A DNA stretch of 14,263 nucleotides, taken from contig JAKSCF010000557.1 in NCBI GenBank assembly GCA_022360735.1, forward strand, positions 1 to 14,263, given 5' to 3'. The notes under the pieces are model-generated. The model did no database searches and had not been told where the DNA came from. It worked only from the letters and a program-made list of their open reading frames with translations. This document shows positions 1-7,167 of this stretch, piece after piece. The translations under genes were made by a program, and so were the position numbers. The first letter of the stretch is position 1; the number at the start of each line of letters is the position of its first letter. This stretch comes from Clostridia bacterium (lineage in GTDB: Bacteria > Bacillota_A > Clostridia > Peptostreptococcales > JAAYPU01).

Positions 1-1109
1 CAAATAATAAGAAAAAGAAAAAAATCAATAAAAAAGTTATAATAGGAGCTATTGTTGTTATCGTTCTGGCTTTAGCAGCATTTAATATGTTTGGTTCTAA
101 GGATACACCTGCTCCCATAACTCAAGATCAGAGTATTAATGTTAAAACTACCGTAGCAGGAAAAATGGATTTAGAAGTTATGACACCTCTTACAGGAAGG
201 ATTGAACCTGTTGAAGAGGCCTCTATTATACCCATGGTATCAGGCGAAGTTATCAAAATACATGTAGATCTTGGTACTAAAGTCTCTATAGGCACGCCTT
301 TGTTTGAACTGGATAAAGAACAAGTTCAAAATAGTTATAATCAAGCATTGGCCGCATATAACCAAGCCAAAGACGCTTATAACAATGCTAAATCAAATTA
401 TGAAAGAACCAAAACGCTCTTTAGTGAAGGCGCTGTTTCCAAGCAACAATATGAGCAGGCACAGCTTCAAAGCAATAGTACATATCAAGCTATGACTCAA
501 GCTCAAGCCGGTTTGAATAGTGCTAAAGATGCTTTAGACAATACAATTATTACTTCACCAATCAATGGTTACGTTACCTTAGTCAATATCAATGAAGGTG
601 AAATTGCTTCTCAAGCAATGCCGGCAGTGGCAGTTGCCAATATTGACACAGTGGAAATAGAAACCAGTATCTCAGAACATTTAATTAACAAAGTCCATAT
701 AGGTGATTCCGTAAAAGTTTATGTTTCTTCTGCTTCCGATGAGGAGTTTGGGGGCACCGTCACGGCTTTATCACCTGCACCGGCACAGGGATCACTAACA
801 TATCCTCTTAAGGTCTCTATTGATAATACCGATACATTGATCAAATCAGGCATGTTTGCAGAAATCCATATTACTTCTGAAAGTAAAAAGGATGTATTAG
901 CGGTTCCATCTGATTCGGTGATTATCAAAGGCGGTCAAACGGTAATAGCAGTATTAAACGGTAATCAAGCTCATTTTAAGAAAGTAACTGTAGGCATTGA
1001 TAATGGCGAATATGCAGAAATACTTGAAGGCCTTACCGAAGGCAGCACCATTATTACCCAAGGACAATATTATCTGGATGAAGGCAGTCAAGTTACTGTC
1101 GTAGACTAG
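1..1109 (+). CDS. HlyD/AcrA-type RND efflux periplasmic adaptor (5' end outside window)
   Basis: Membrane fusion protein that works with the RND pump encoded directly downstream, anchored in the membrane and acting on its outer side. The frame is open to the left edge (first whole codon at base 3). The ATG at 87 is not the start, because the codons before it encode a Lys-rich stretch followed by a hydrophobic helix (bases about 33-86, VIIGAIVVIVLALAAF), a typical N-terminal anchor. Then come a first half-lipoyl motif (around SGEVIKIHVDLGTKV), an Ala/Gln/Asn-rich helical hairpin of about 75 residues (bases about 315-545), the second half-lipoyl motif (SPINGYVTLVNINEGE), a beta-barrel and a C-terminal membrane-proximal domain (VIIKGGQTVIAVLNG). 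The stop codon TAG overlaps the ribosome binding site of the next gene, so the two are co-translated. Family assignment is solid; the substrate is unknown. Confidence 0.93.
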   Translation, partial: NNKKKKKINKKVIIGAIVVIVLALAAFNMFGSKDTPAPITQDQSINVKTTVAGKMDLEVMTPLTGRIEPVEEASIIPMVSGEVIKIHVDLGTKVSIGTPLFELDKEQVQNSYNQALAAYNQAKDAYNNAKSNYERTKTLFSEGAVSKQQYEQAQLQSNSTYQAMTQAQAGLNSAKDALDNTIITSPINGYVTLVNINEGEIASQAMPAVAVANIDTVEIETSISEHLINKVHIGDSVKVYVSSASDEEFGGTVTALSPAPAQGSLTYPLKVSIDNTDTLIKSGMFAEIHITSESKKDVLAVPSDSVIIKGGQTVIAVLNGNQAHFKKVTVGIDNGEYAEILEGLTEGSTIITQGQYYLDEGSQVTVVD

Positions 1110-1120
1110 GAGTTGATATT

Positions 1121-4100
1121 ATGAATATATCTGGATTTTCAGTAAAACGCCCTGTCACTACCTTAATGTTTATGCTGATCGTTATTTTATTAGGTGTTGT
1201 ATCTTTTACCATGATACCTTTGGATTTATATCCAAGTATGGAGGTACCCGTTGCTTTGGTCATCGTTCAATATCCCAATACAGCCCCTGAAGAAATTGAA
1301 ACTTTGATTACAAAACCTATTGAACAACAATTAGCTACCGTCGAGAACTTAAAAGCCCTTACCTCTATTTCCAGCGAAGGCAGCTCACTGGTCGTAGCAG
1401 AGTTCGAGTACGGAACGGATATGAACTTTGCTTCATTGGAAATGCGGGAAAAAGTTGCTATTTTAAGTGACTATTTGCCCGATAATTCGTCAGACCCCAT
1501 GGTTTTTAAAATAAACCCTCAGATGCTGCCTATTATGGAGATTCAATTTTCATCGGAAATGCCCCTTTCCGAATTACATACACTCATTGATAAGGAAATA
1601 GACTCAAAACTGGAAAGGATTAGCGGTGTTGCTTCAGCAGATATTTTTGGAGGTCTTGAAGAAGAAATTGCCATTACCATCGATCAGGAAAAACTGACCG
1701 GATATCAACTGAGCTTATCTCAAATCAGTTCGACTCTATCCAGTGAGAACATCAATCTTCCCAGTGGAAATGTAGACAAAGGCTCTAAAGAAATGCTGGT
1801 TAGAACCATTGGTGAGTTTCAGTCCATCGATGAAATTAAGAATATTCCTATTATGATCCCCACAGGTGAGCTTATTGTTTTATCAGATATCGCTTATATC
1901 GAGGAAGGTTTCAAAGAACAAGATGCTCTAAGCAGAGTAAACGGGGTTCCTTCTATTGGCGTTATTTTGACAAAGCAATCAACTGCGAATACCGTCACTA
2001 CAGCAGATAGAGTACTTAGCACATTGGATGATATACAGCAGGAATATCCTGATTTGGAAGTATCAATAGGTTACAATCAAGCAGATTTTATCAACAGAGC
2101 AGTTTCTAATGTTTCAAGAACTGCCATGATTGGAGGCCTATTGGCCATAGTCGTGCTATTCTTATTTTTATACAGCATGCGTTCCACATTAATTATAGCT
2201 ATTGCTATACCGGTTTCCGTTATCGCTACTTTTGCTTTAATGTATTTTAATGATATTACTTTAAATATCATATCTTTAGGCGGTCTGGCTCTTGGAGTAG
2301 GGATGCTTGTAGATAATTCTATTGTAGTACTTGAAAATATTTATCGTTTACAAGAAGATGGTGTCCCTTCTTTGGATGCGGCCATCAACGGATCAAAAGA
2401 AGTCACAGCGGCTATTTTTGCTTCCACCATGACAACCGTAGCTGTATTTCTACCTGTGGTATTTGTAAAAGGATTTACAGCAATCTTATTTAAAGAATTA
2501 TCCTTTACGGTTACGTTTTCCCTGCTTGCTTCTTTTGGTGTAGCCATTACTGTTGTGCCCATGTTGTGCTCGAAATTTTTATCGGTCCGACAAACCCCTG
2601 AAATCATTAATGAAGAAGCTAAGAAGAGCAAGTTCTCACGCATAAAATCAAAATTAAACTTTATGGAGAAATTCATCCATATGATTTCTTCCAAATATGT
2701 GTTTCTATTAGAAAAATCTTTAGTAAGAAGAAAAAGAACCATTGCCATTGCAGTTGTATTATTTGTAGTATCATTGGGCTTATTAGGTGTTATTGGCGGT
2801 GAACTATTCCCCCAAGCTGATGAAGGAAGCTTAACGATTGACATCACAACCCCTTATGGAACTTCACTAGCAGATACGGATGAGATTATAATGGATATTG
2901 AAAGCTATATCGCAACCATCGATGAAGTAAAAACCTATACTGTCTCTATTGGCGCAAGCTCATTTTTTAGTATGGGTGCCAATGAAAACACCTCAACCAT
3001 TCGTGTAGAATTGGTTAAACAAGAAGAAAGAAAGCGAACCACCAGTGATATAGCCACAGAAATCAGAAATGAACTGTCGACTCTATCAGGAGCGGAATAT
3101 GCATTAACAGAATCTTCTCAGTCCTCCGGCGGAGGGGGAGCTGCTCCAATTGAGATTAAAATACAAGGCGATGACTTGACTACATTAAGAGAAATATCAG
3201 AAGACATAATAACAATGGTTGCTTCAGTTGAAGGGACAACAGAGATAGATACAGACGTAGAAGAAGGTAATCCGGAAATCCGCGTTTTCCTTGACAGGCA
3301 AAAGTCCTCTTATTTTGGTATCACAGCATATCAATTAGCAAAAACTTTAGAATCCTCCCTCACAGGGACTGCCGCTACAACTTATAAAGTAGACGGAGAT
3401 GAAATTGATATAAGTATTTCTCTTAGCAGCACTGCTCAAGAATCCATTGAAGGCATGAAACAAATACTGGTTCAATCCCCTACAGGTCAGTACGTTCCGG
3501 TAGGTCAGATCGCAAAATTCGAATACGGTAATTCTCCTTCTCAGATTCAAAGAGAAAACCAAGTCAGAACCATAACCATCTCTTCTAAACTATACGGAAG
3601 GGATTTAGGATCAGTATCCAGAGAAATATCTGAAAAGCTGTCCGAATATACCATGCCTTTTGGATATTCTTATGAAATGGGTGGGCAGCAAAAAGACATG
3701 CAAGAAGCTTTTGCTGATTTATCTTTAGCACTGCTCTTATCTATATTATTGGTTTACATGATTCTGGCTTCACAATTTGAATCGCTATTGCAGCCGTTTA
3801 TCATCATGATGTCGGTGCCTTTTGCATTAACAGGTGCTTTCTTGGGATTATTTTTCACAGGAAAACCCTTATCTTTACCGGCTTTTATTGGATTAATTGT
3901 ACTTGCAGGTATCGTTGTTAACAATGCAATTGTTCTCATCGATTTTATTAACCAGCAACGTAAATCCGGAGTTGAAAGAAAAAGCGCTATTATCAACGCA
4001 GGCAAAACAAGACTCCGTCCTATACTTATGACCACCTTAACCACAGTGCTTGGGTTAACACCATTGGCCTTAGGGATTGGTGAAGGGTCCGAAATCCAAG

Positions 4101-4234
4101 CGCCTATGGGCGTATCCGTTATTGGCGGTTTGAGTTTTTCAACCTTGGTTACACTGATCCTTATACCTGTACTGTATTCTTTACTAGACGATGTAAAACG
4201 TAAGATAAGCAGAAAAAAGCATACTACAGCATAA
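1121..4234 (+). CDS. RND-family efflux transporter, SwrC/AcrB-like
   Basis: Inner membrane RND pump of 1037 residues, the usual length. It starts MNISGFSVKRPVTTLM, the normal RND opening (first membrane helix), followed by the first large extracytoplasmic loop, a block of membrane helices around residues 335-490, a second loop and a second block around residues 860-1025. The family's relay region reads GMLVDNSIVVLEN, with Asp398-Asn399 where AcrB has Asp-Asp, and VVNNAIVLIDF, with Asn934 where AcrB has the key Lys. From family knowledge, this pattern is that of Firmicutes pumps such as Bacillus SwrC. The ribosome binding site TAGGAG overlaps the adaptor stop, and the start lies 11 bases after that gene. 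A TetR regulator follows after 18 bases. In a monoderm cell no TolC-type partner is expected, and none is seen. Substrate unknown: lipopeptides, detergents or drugs are possible. Confidence 0.95.
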   Translation: MNISGFSVKRPVTTLMFMLIVILLGVVSFTMIPLDLYPSMEVPVALVIVQYPNTAPEEIETLITKPIEQQLATVENLKALTSISSEGSSLVVAEFEYGTDMNFASLEMREKVAILSDYLPDNSSDPMVFKINPQMLPIMEIQFSSEMPLSELHTLIDKEIDSKLERISGVASADIFGGLEEEIAITIDQEKLTGYQLSLSQISSTLSSENINLPSGNVDKGSKEMLVRTIGEFQSIDEIKNIPIMIPTGELIVLSDIAYIEEGFKEQDALSRVNGVPSIGVILTKQSTANTVTTADRVLSTLDDIQQEYPDLEVSIGYNQADFINRAVSNVSRTAMIGGLLAIVVLFLFLYSMRSTLIIAIAIPVSVIATFALMYFNDITLNIISLGGLALGVGMLVDNSIVVLENIYRLQEDGVPSLDAAINGSKEVTAAIFASTMTTVAVFLPVVFVKGFTAILFKELSFTVTFSLLASFGVAITVVPMLCSKFLSVRQTPEIINEEAKKSKFSRIKSKLNFMEKFIHMISSKYVFLLEKSLVRRKRTIAIAVVLFVVSLGLLGVIGGELFPQADEGSLTIDITTPYGTSLADTDEIIMDIESYIATIDEVKTYTVSIGASSFFSMGANENTSTIRVELVKQEERKRTTSDIATEIRNELSTLSGAEYALTESSQSSGGGGAAPIEIKIQGDDLTTLREISEDIITMVASVEGTTEIDTDVEEGNPEIRVFLDRQKSSYFGITAYQLAKTLESSLTGTAATTYKVDGDEIDISISLSSTAQESIEGMKQILVQSPTGQYVPVGQIAKFEYGNSPSQIQRENQVRTITISSKLYGRDLGSVSREISEKLSEYTMPFGYSYEMGGQQKDMQEAFADLSLALLLSILLVYMILASQFESLLQPFIIMMSVPFALTGAFLGLFFTGKPLSLPAFIGLIVLAGIVVNNAIVLIDFINQQRKSGVERKSAIINAGKTRLRPILMTTLTTVLGLTPLALGIGEGSEIQAPMGVSVIGGLSFSTLVTLILIPVLYSLLDDVKRKISRKKHTTA

Positions 4235-4252
4235 ATAAAAGGTGGTAGAAAA

Positions 4253-4876
4253 TTGAAAAAGCAAAAGAAAAAAGAGATTATTTTAAACTCAGCTATAGAC
4301 CTTTTCGCTATAAATGGGTATCATAATACTAAGATAAGTGATATAGCAGAGAAAGCGAATATTGGAAAAAGTACTGTTTATGAATATTTTTCCAGCAAAC
4401 AAAGTATATTGCTTGAAATTTTCGAGGTTAAAATATTTCAATTTTATATCAATCTACAAGACATTTTGTCTGAAATAGATTGTGCAATTGAAAGGCTGAC
4501 TAAATTTATGGAGTATGAAAGTAAAAATGTCAGCTCCAGCAGCCAGATGTTTTTTCTTGTTCTGGATACTTTCGTCAATCCAAAGTATTTCAGCAGTTCT
4601 AATGTTTATATGTGTCTTCATAAGTCAGCGGATTTAAGGTTTGGTATTGTTAAAGAGATTATTGAAAAAGGCATTTCAGACGGGCAATTCATAGAAACAG
4701 ATCCCAATATGGCTGCTTCAGCCATATTGGGTACATTACATACTTATCAGATGAATGTTCAGCAAAAACATTTATATTTACTTAGAATAGAAGGAAAAAT
4801 TACTAATACGCCGGCATTATCATCAGAAGATATTAAGGAAATTCTAAACATCTTATTTTATGGAATAAAAAAATAA
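4253..4876 (+). CDS. TetR/AcrR-family transcriptional regulator
   Basis: A 207-residue one-component repressor, normal length for the family. The N-terminal helix-turn-helix spans about residues 9-55 and contains the typical stretch ISDIAEKANIGKSTVYEYF, followed by SSKQSILLEIF. The C-terminal ligand-binding domain is divergent, as usual. I use the TTG start at 4253 because AGGTGG (4240-4245) sits 7 bases ahead and no better ATG or GTG gives the full DNA-binding domain. It lies 18 bases behind the RND pump and is probably in the same transcript, so it is inferred to autoregulate the efflux operon from a promoter left of this window. Many TetR efflux regulators are instead divergent from their target, so the distal location is slightly unusual but not rare in Firmicutes. 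Confidence 0.92.
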   Translation: MKKQKKKEIILNSAIDLFAINGYHNTKISDIAEKANIGKSTVYEYFSSKQSILLEIFEVKIFQFYINLQDILSEIDCAIERLTKFMEYESKNVSSSSQMFFLVLDTFVNPKYFSSSNVYMCLHKSADLRFGIVKEIIEKGISDGQFIETDPNMAASAILGTLHTYQMNVQQKHLYLLRIEGKITNTPALSSEDIKEILNILFYGIKK

Positions 4877-4914
4877 GATATGATATTTTTAGGCAAATTG
4901 ATTTTTCTTACTTG

Positions 4915-4940
4915 AAAGTTCAATTTGAACTTCTATTTTA
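4915..4940 (+). terminator. Possible terminator of the efflux operon
   Basis: Inverted repeat AAGTTC (4916-4921) and GAACTT (4927-4932) with a 5-base loop, followed by TCTATTTTA. It lies 38 bases after the TetR stop. The stem is short and AT-rich and the T-tract is broken, so this is only a candidate. Confidence 0.35.
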
Positions 4941-4978
4941 TGGAAATAAATGATAAAATTTCTATATGGAAGCAAATT

Positions 4979-4994
4979 GATTCATTTAAGAATC
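4979..4994. promoter_or_regulatory. Imperfect 16-bp palindrome (candidate upstream activator site)
   Basis: GATTCATTTAAGAATC, matching on both outer ends (GATTC and GAATC). It resembles the perfect palindrome at 5125-5140 in sequence and length. It lies about 330 bp before the inferred start site of the permease transcript. Function inferred only from the repetition of the motif. Confidence 0.3.
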
Positions 4995-5031
4995 GTTTTA
5001 TACTATTTTTTGCCATTATGCGATACCATTT

Positions 5032-5047
5032 CCAATATTAATATTGG
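5032..5047. promoter_or_regulatory. Perfect 16-bp palindrome, shared with the hydantoinase leader
   Basis: CCAATATTAATATTGG is its own reverse complement. With the two T's before it, the sequence TTCCAATATTAAT recurs at 7115-7127 in front of the hydantoinase gene, also followed by TTGG there. It may be an operator common to the two genes. The sequence is AT-rich, so chance is possible. Confidence 0.3.
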
Positions 5048-5124
5048 TACAAGCCGTATAAATTCAATGATTTTAGAACTTTTAAATTATTCAAAATATA
5101 CATTCAACCTTTAAGGGTCTATGA

Positions 5125-5140
5125 GATTCATTAATGAATC
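5125..5140. promoter_or_regulatory. Perfect 16-bp palindrome (candidate activator-binding site)
   Basis: GATTCATTAATGAATC is a perfect dyad. It lies about 180-200 bp upstream of the start site inferred from the sigma-54 promoter at 5296-5311, a typical distance for a bacterial enhancer-binding protein. A related form GATTTAACTTTGAATC is at 5205-5220 and another at 4979-4994. Confidence 0.4.
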
Positions 5141-5204
5141 ATCGCTTTAATCTCTTAATTTTACTTATTTTTCAGAATTTTTTTAAACCTGTTTTTATTT
5201 TTTT

Positions 5205-5220
5205 GATTTAACTTTGAATC
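5205..5220. promoter_or_regulatory. Degenerate copy of the GATTcA-N4-TGAATC palindrome
   Basis: GATTTAACTTTGAATC keeps the outer GATT and AATC and the total length of 16 bp. It is centred about 110 bp upstream of the inferred sigma-54 start site. This is the weakest of the three copies. Confidence 0.25.
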
Positions 5221-5267
5221 AATTATTTGTATAAATGAACATGTTAAAGCATTCCTTTTCTGATAAA

Positions 5268-5294
5268 AGCTTTAAAATACAAGCTTTTAAAGCT
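5268..5294. repeat. 10-bp perfect inverted repeat abutting the -24 element
   Basis: AGCTTTAAAA (5268-5277) and TTTTAAAGCT (5285-5294) are exact reverse complements around a 7-base spacer. The repeat ends two bases before the sigma-54 -24 element. It could be an operator or a bendable AT-rich site next to the promoter; no protein can be named. Confidence 0.4.
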
Positions 5295-5295
5295 A

Positions 5296-5311
5296 TGGCA
5301 TAATTATTGCA
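5296..5311 (+). promoter_or_regulatory. Sigma-54 (-24/-12) promoter for the permease gene
   Basis: TGGCATAATTATTGCA fits the RpoN consensus TGGCACGN4TTGCW at 10 of 12 defined positions, with the invariant GG (5297-5298) and GC (5309-5310) at the exact 12-bp spacing. This predicts transcription from about 5322 and a leader of about 143 bases. The long intergenic region with palindromes upstream suits activation by an enhancer-binding protein. No rpoN or activator gene lies in this window. Confidence 0.65.
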
Positions 5312-5354
5312 AAATTAATTATAATATTTACATAGCTACAATTTACTTATATTG

Positions 5355-5412
5355 ATATTTTCCCGAAATGAATCAAGGAGGTGGATTAGACATTCAGATT
5401 TCGGAAAAATAT
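5355..5412 (+). other. Leader hairpin with a Shine-Dalgarno sequence in its loop
   Basis: The arms 5355-5369 and 5398-5412 pair at 14 of 15 positions. The stem can continue inward through TGAAT (5369-5373) and ATTCA (5392-5396) with one bulged G, leaving an 18-base apical loop that displays AAGGAGGTG (5375-5383). No ATG, GTG or TTG stands at a useful distance behind it: the overlapping GTG at 5381 reads only two codons to a stop. The true ribosome binding site of the permease, at 5449-5455, has the same GGAGGTG. The hairpin lies about 33 to 90 bases into the inferred transcript. Its role is unknown; a regulatory leader RNA or protein-binding site is possible. Confidence 0.5.
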
Positions 5413-5464
5413 ATGTGTCTTTATTTTTTAAATAATTGTAAGTTATATGGAGGTGTAAACAAGT

Positions 5465-6958
5465 ATGACAAAAATTACTCAACGAGAAGTAAACGGCTTA
5501 TACGAGCTTACAGATGAGGCTAGATCCGAATTAAAAAGTTCCCAATATTACAATGATGACCTTGCTCCAACAAAGTTATCCAGCAGAACTTGGGGTACTT
5601 ACAACATCGCTTCATTGTGGGTAGGTATGTCTGTGTGTATTCCTACCTACATGCTGGCTTCAGGTCTTATGGCTAACGGCCTTTCCTGGTGGCAAGCGAT
5701 ATTGAACATTGCATTAGGTAATTTGATTGTTTTGATTCCAATGCAGTTAAACTCTCATGCAGGTACTAAATATGGTATTCCTTATCCGGTATTTGCAAGA
5801 TTATCATTTGGTATACAAGGTGCGCATATTGCTTCAATCGCCCGTGCCGGTGTAGCTGCCGGTTGGTTTGGTATTCAATGCTGGATCGGTGGCGGTGCAC
5901 TTAATGGTGTAATTAGTTCATTAAGTGCAGGCTGGGCAAACTGGTCCGGTGGCATATGGGTATCTTTCATTGTTTTCTGGGCTTTAAACGTTATCATCGC
6001 TTATAAAGGTACAGAGGCTATCAAGTTCATGGAATCTTGGGGTGCGCCAATTCTTGGTGTTTTATCTGTAGGTTTAATGATTTGGGCAGTGTCTGCAGTT
6101 ACCGGTGCGGGTTACTCTACCGGTGAAATCCTTAACCTGCCTGCAACCTATGCTCCAGGAACTTTCTGGAAAATATTCCTGATTGGTCTTACAGGCAATA
6201 TTGCATTTTGGTCAACTCTAGCGTTGAACATTCCTGACTTTAGCCGTTATGCCAAAACTCAGAAAAACCAATTTAATGGACAATTACTTGGTTTACCGAC
6301 TACAATGGCTGCATTTGCTTTTGTAGGTGTTTTCGTTACAGGCGCAACAAAATTAATATTTGGTGAATTCCTTTGGGATCCGGTTGACGTTGTAGCAAAC
6401 ATAGGTAATCCAATTGCTTCAATACTAGGTGCTATAGGTATTGTAATTGCAACATTAACTACAAACATTGCCGCAAACGTAGTAGCGCCTGCAAATGGTA
6501 TTTCCAACATTAATCCTCAAAAAATATCTTACAGTACCGGTGCTTTAATCACAGGTATTTTAGGTATTGCAATAATGCCTTGGAAACTCATGGAGAATGC
6601 CGTTGCTTACTTTAATTTCTTAGGGTTCTACGGATTATTCTTAGGCCCTCTAGCCGGTATGTACATTGCAGATTACTATATCTTTAGACAGAAAAGATTG
6701 GATGTTAGTTCATTGTTTAAAGGAAGTGAAGGCAAGTATTGGTACAGCAATGGTATTAACTATAAAGCTATTTATACCTGGATACTATCCATCATCCTTC
6801 CGCTGTTAGGCATCTTCATTGATGCATTGGCTTTCTTTAGAGACAATGGTTGGATTGTAGGATTTGTTTTAGCGTTACTTATCTATCCGGCATTAATGAA
6901 GTCCGATACTTCTTCATTGCTATCAGAAAGCGAAGACGCTGCCATTACAGAAAGATAG
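5465..6958 (+). CDS. NCS1-family nucleobase/hydantoin/allantoin permease
   Basis: A 497-residue membrane transporter of the nucleobase:cation symporter-1 family (Mhp1, PucI and CodB relatives), normal length, with about 12 hydrophobic segments between residues 45 and 480. The early motif RTWGTYNIASLWVGMSVCIPTY is split here as RTWGTYNIASLW (41-52) and GMSVCIPTY. Residues Trp134 and Gln138 in AGWFGIQCWIGG correspond in spacing to the hydantoin-contacting Trp and Gln of Mhp1, and LTTNIAANVVAPAN (331-344) is the conserved helix-8 Asn motif. The ATG has GGAGGTG 9 bases ahead. Expression is inferred to be sigma-54 dependent. The hydantoinase/dihydropyrimidinase gene follows 209 bases downstream, so the likely substrate is a hydantoin, dihydropyrimidine or related cyclic ureide. 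Specificity within the family cannot be fixed from sequence alone. Confidence 0.9.
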   Translation: MTKITQREVNGLYELTDEARSELKSSQYYNDDLAPTKLSSRTWGTYNIASLWVGMSVCIPTYMLASGLMANGLSWWQAILNIALGNLIVLIPMQLNSHAGTKYGIPYPVFARLSFGIQGAHIASIARAGVAAGWFGIQCWIGGGALNGVISSLSAGWANWSGGIWVSFIVFWALNVIIAYKGTEAIKFMESWGAPILGVLSVGLMIWAVSAVTGAGYSTGEILNLPATYAPGTFWKIFLIGLTGNIAFWSTLALNIPDFSRYAKTQKNQFNGQLLGLPTTMAAFAFVGVFVTGATKLIFGEFLWDPVDVVANIGNPIASILGAIGIVIATLTTNIAANVVAPANGISNINPQKISYSTGALITGILGIAIMPWKLMENAVAYFNFLGFYGLFLGPLAGMYIADYYIFRQKRLDVSSLFKGSEGKYWYSNGINYKAIYTWILSIILPLLGIFIDALAFFRDNGWIVGFVLALLIYPALMKSDTSSLLSESEDAAITER

Positions 6959-6988
6959 ATAAACGTTATTTCTATATTCGTTAGTATT

Positions 6989-7045
6989 AGAGGGGAAAAT
7001 AAGAGTTTTTTATTTCCCCCTCTGAATTAATTTTGTATTTTTTTG
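6989..7045 (+). terminator. Rho-independent terminator after the permease gene
   Basis: AGAGGGGAAAATAA (6989-7002) pairs with TTATTTCCCCCTCT (7010-7023) at 13 of 14 positions around a 7-base loop, and a T-rich stretch including seven T's follows. It starts 31 bases after the stop codon. It should separate, at least partly, the permease transcript from the hydantoinase transcript. Confidence 0.8.
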
Positions 7046-7114
7046 TATACATAATACAAGATTATTCACCTTAAACTACAAAAATCTAGATAATTGTAAT
7101 TAAGATTGAAAATA

Positions 7115-7130
7115 TTCCAATATTAATTGG
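7115..7130. promoter_or_regulatory. Candidate operator in the hydantoinase leader
   Basis: TTCCAATATTAATTGG shares its first 13 bases and its last four with the palindromic element at 5030-5047, differing by loss of two bases in the middle. Its own dyad is CCAAT-ATTA-ATTGG. It ends 37 bases before the hydantoinase start codon. I cannot pick a convincing -35/-10 pair in this gap and see no -24/-12 match. Confidence 0.3.
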
Positions 7131-7167
7131 ATAAAAATATATATTATTATAAAGGAGGTCGATTTTT

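Noticed and set aside
87..87. ATG at 87 as start of the adaptor gene
   Set aside because: The frame is open upstream and encodes a Lys-rich stretch and membrane anchor that belong to the protein, and no ribosome binding site precedes 87.
2341..2847. Minus-strand open frame of 168 codons inside the RND transporter gene
   Set aside because: It is antisense to the conserved membrane part of the pump, has no recognisable family or ribosome binding site, and is explained as a shadow of the coding strand.
5355..5412. Purine, PreQ1 or similar known riboswitch ahead of the permease
   Set aside because: The element is a single long hairpin; I see no conserved core of those classes and no terminator or sequestered start linked to it.
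7031..7167. A second sigma-54 promoter in front of the hydantoinase gene
   Set aside because: No GG-N10-GC pair of the -24/-12 type exists in this gap.
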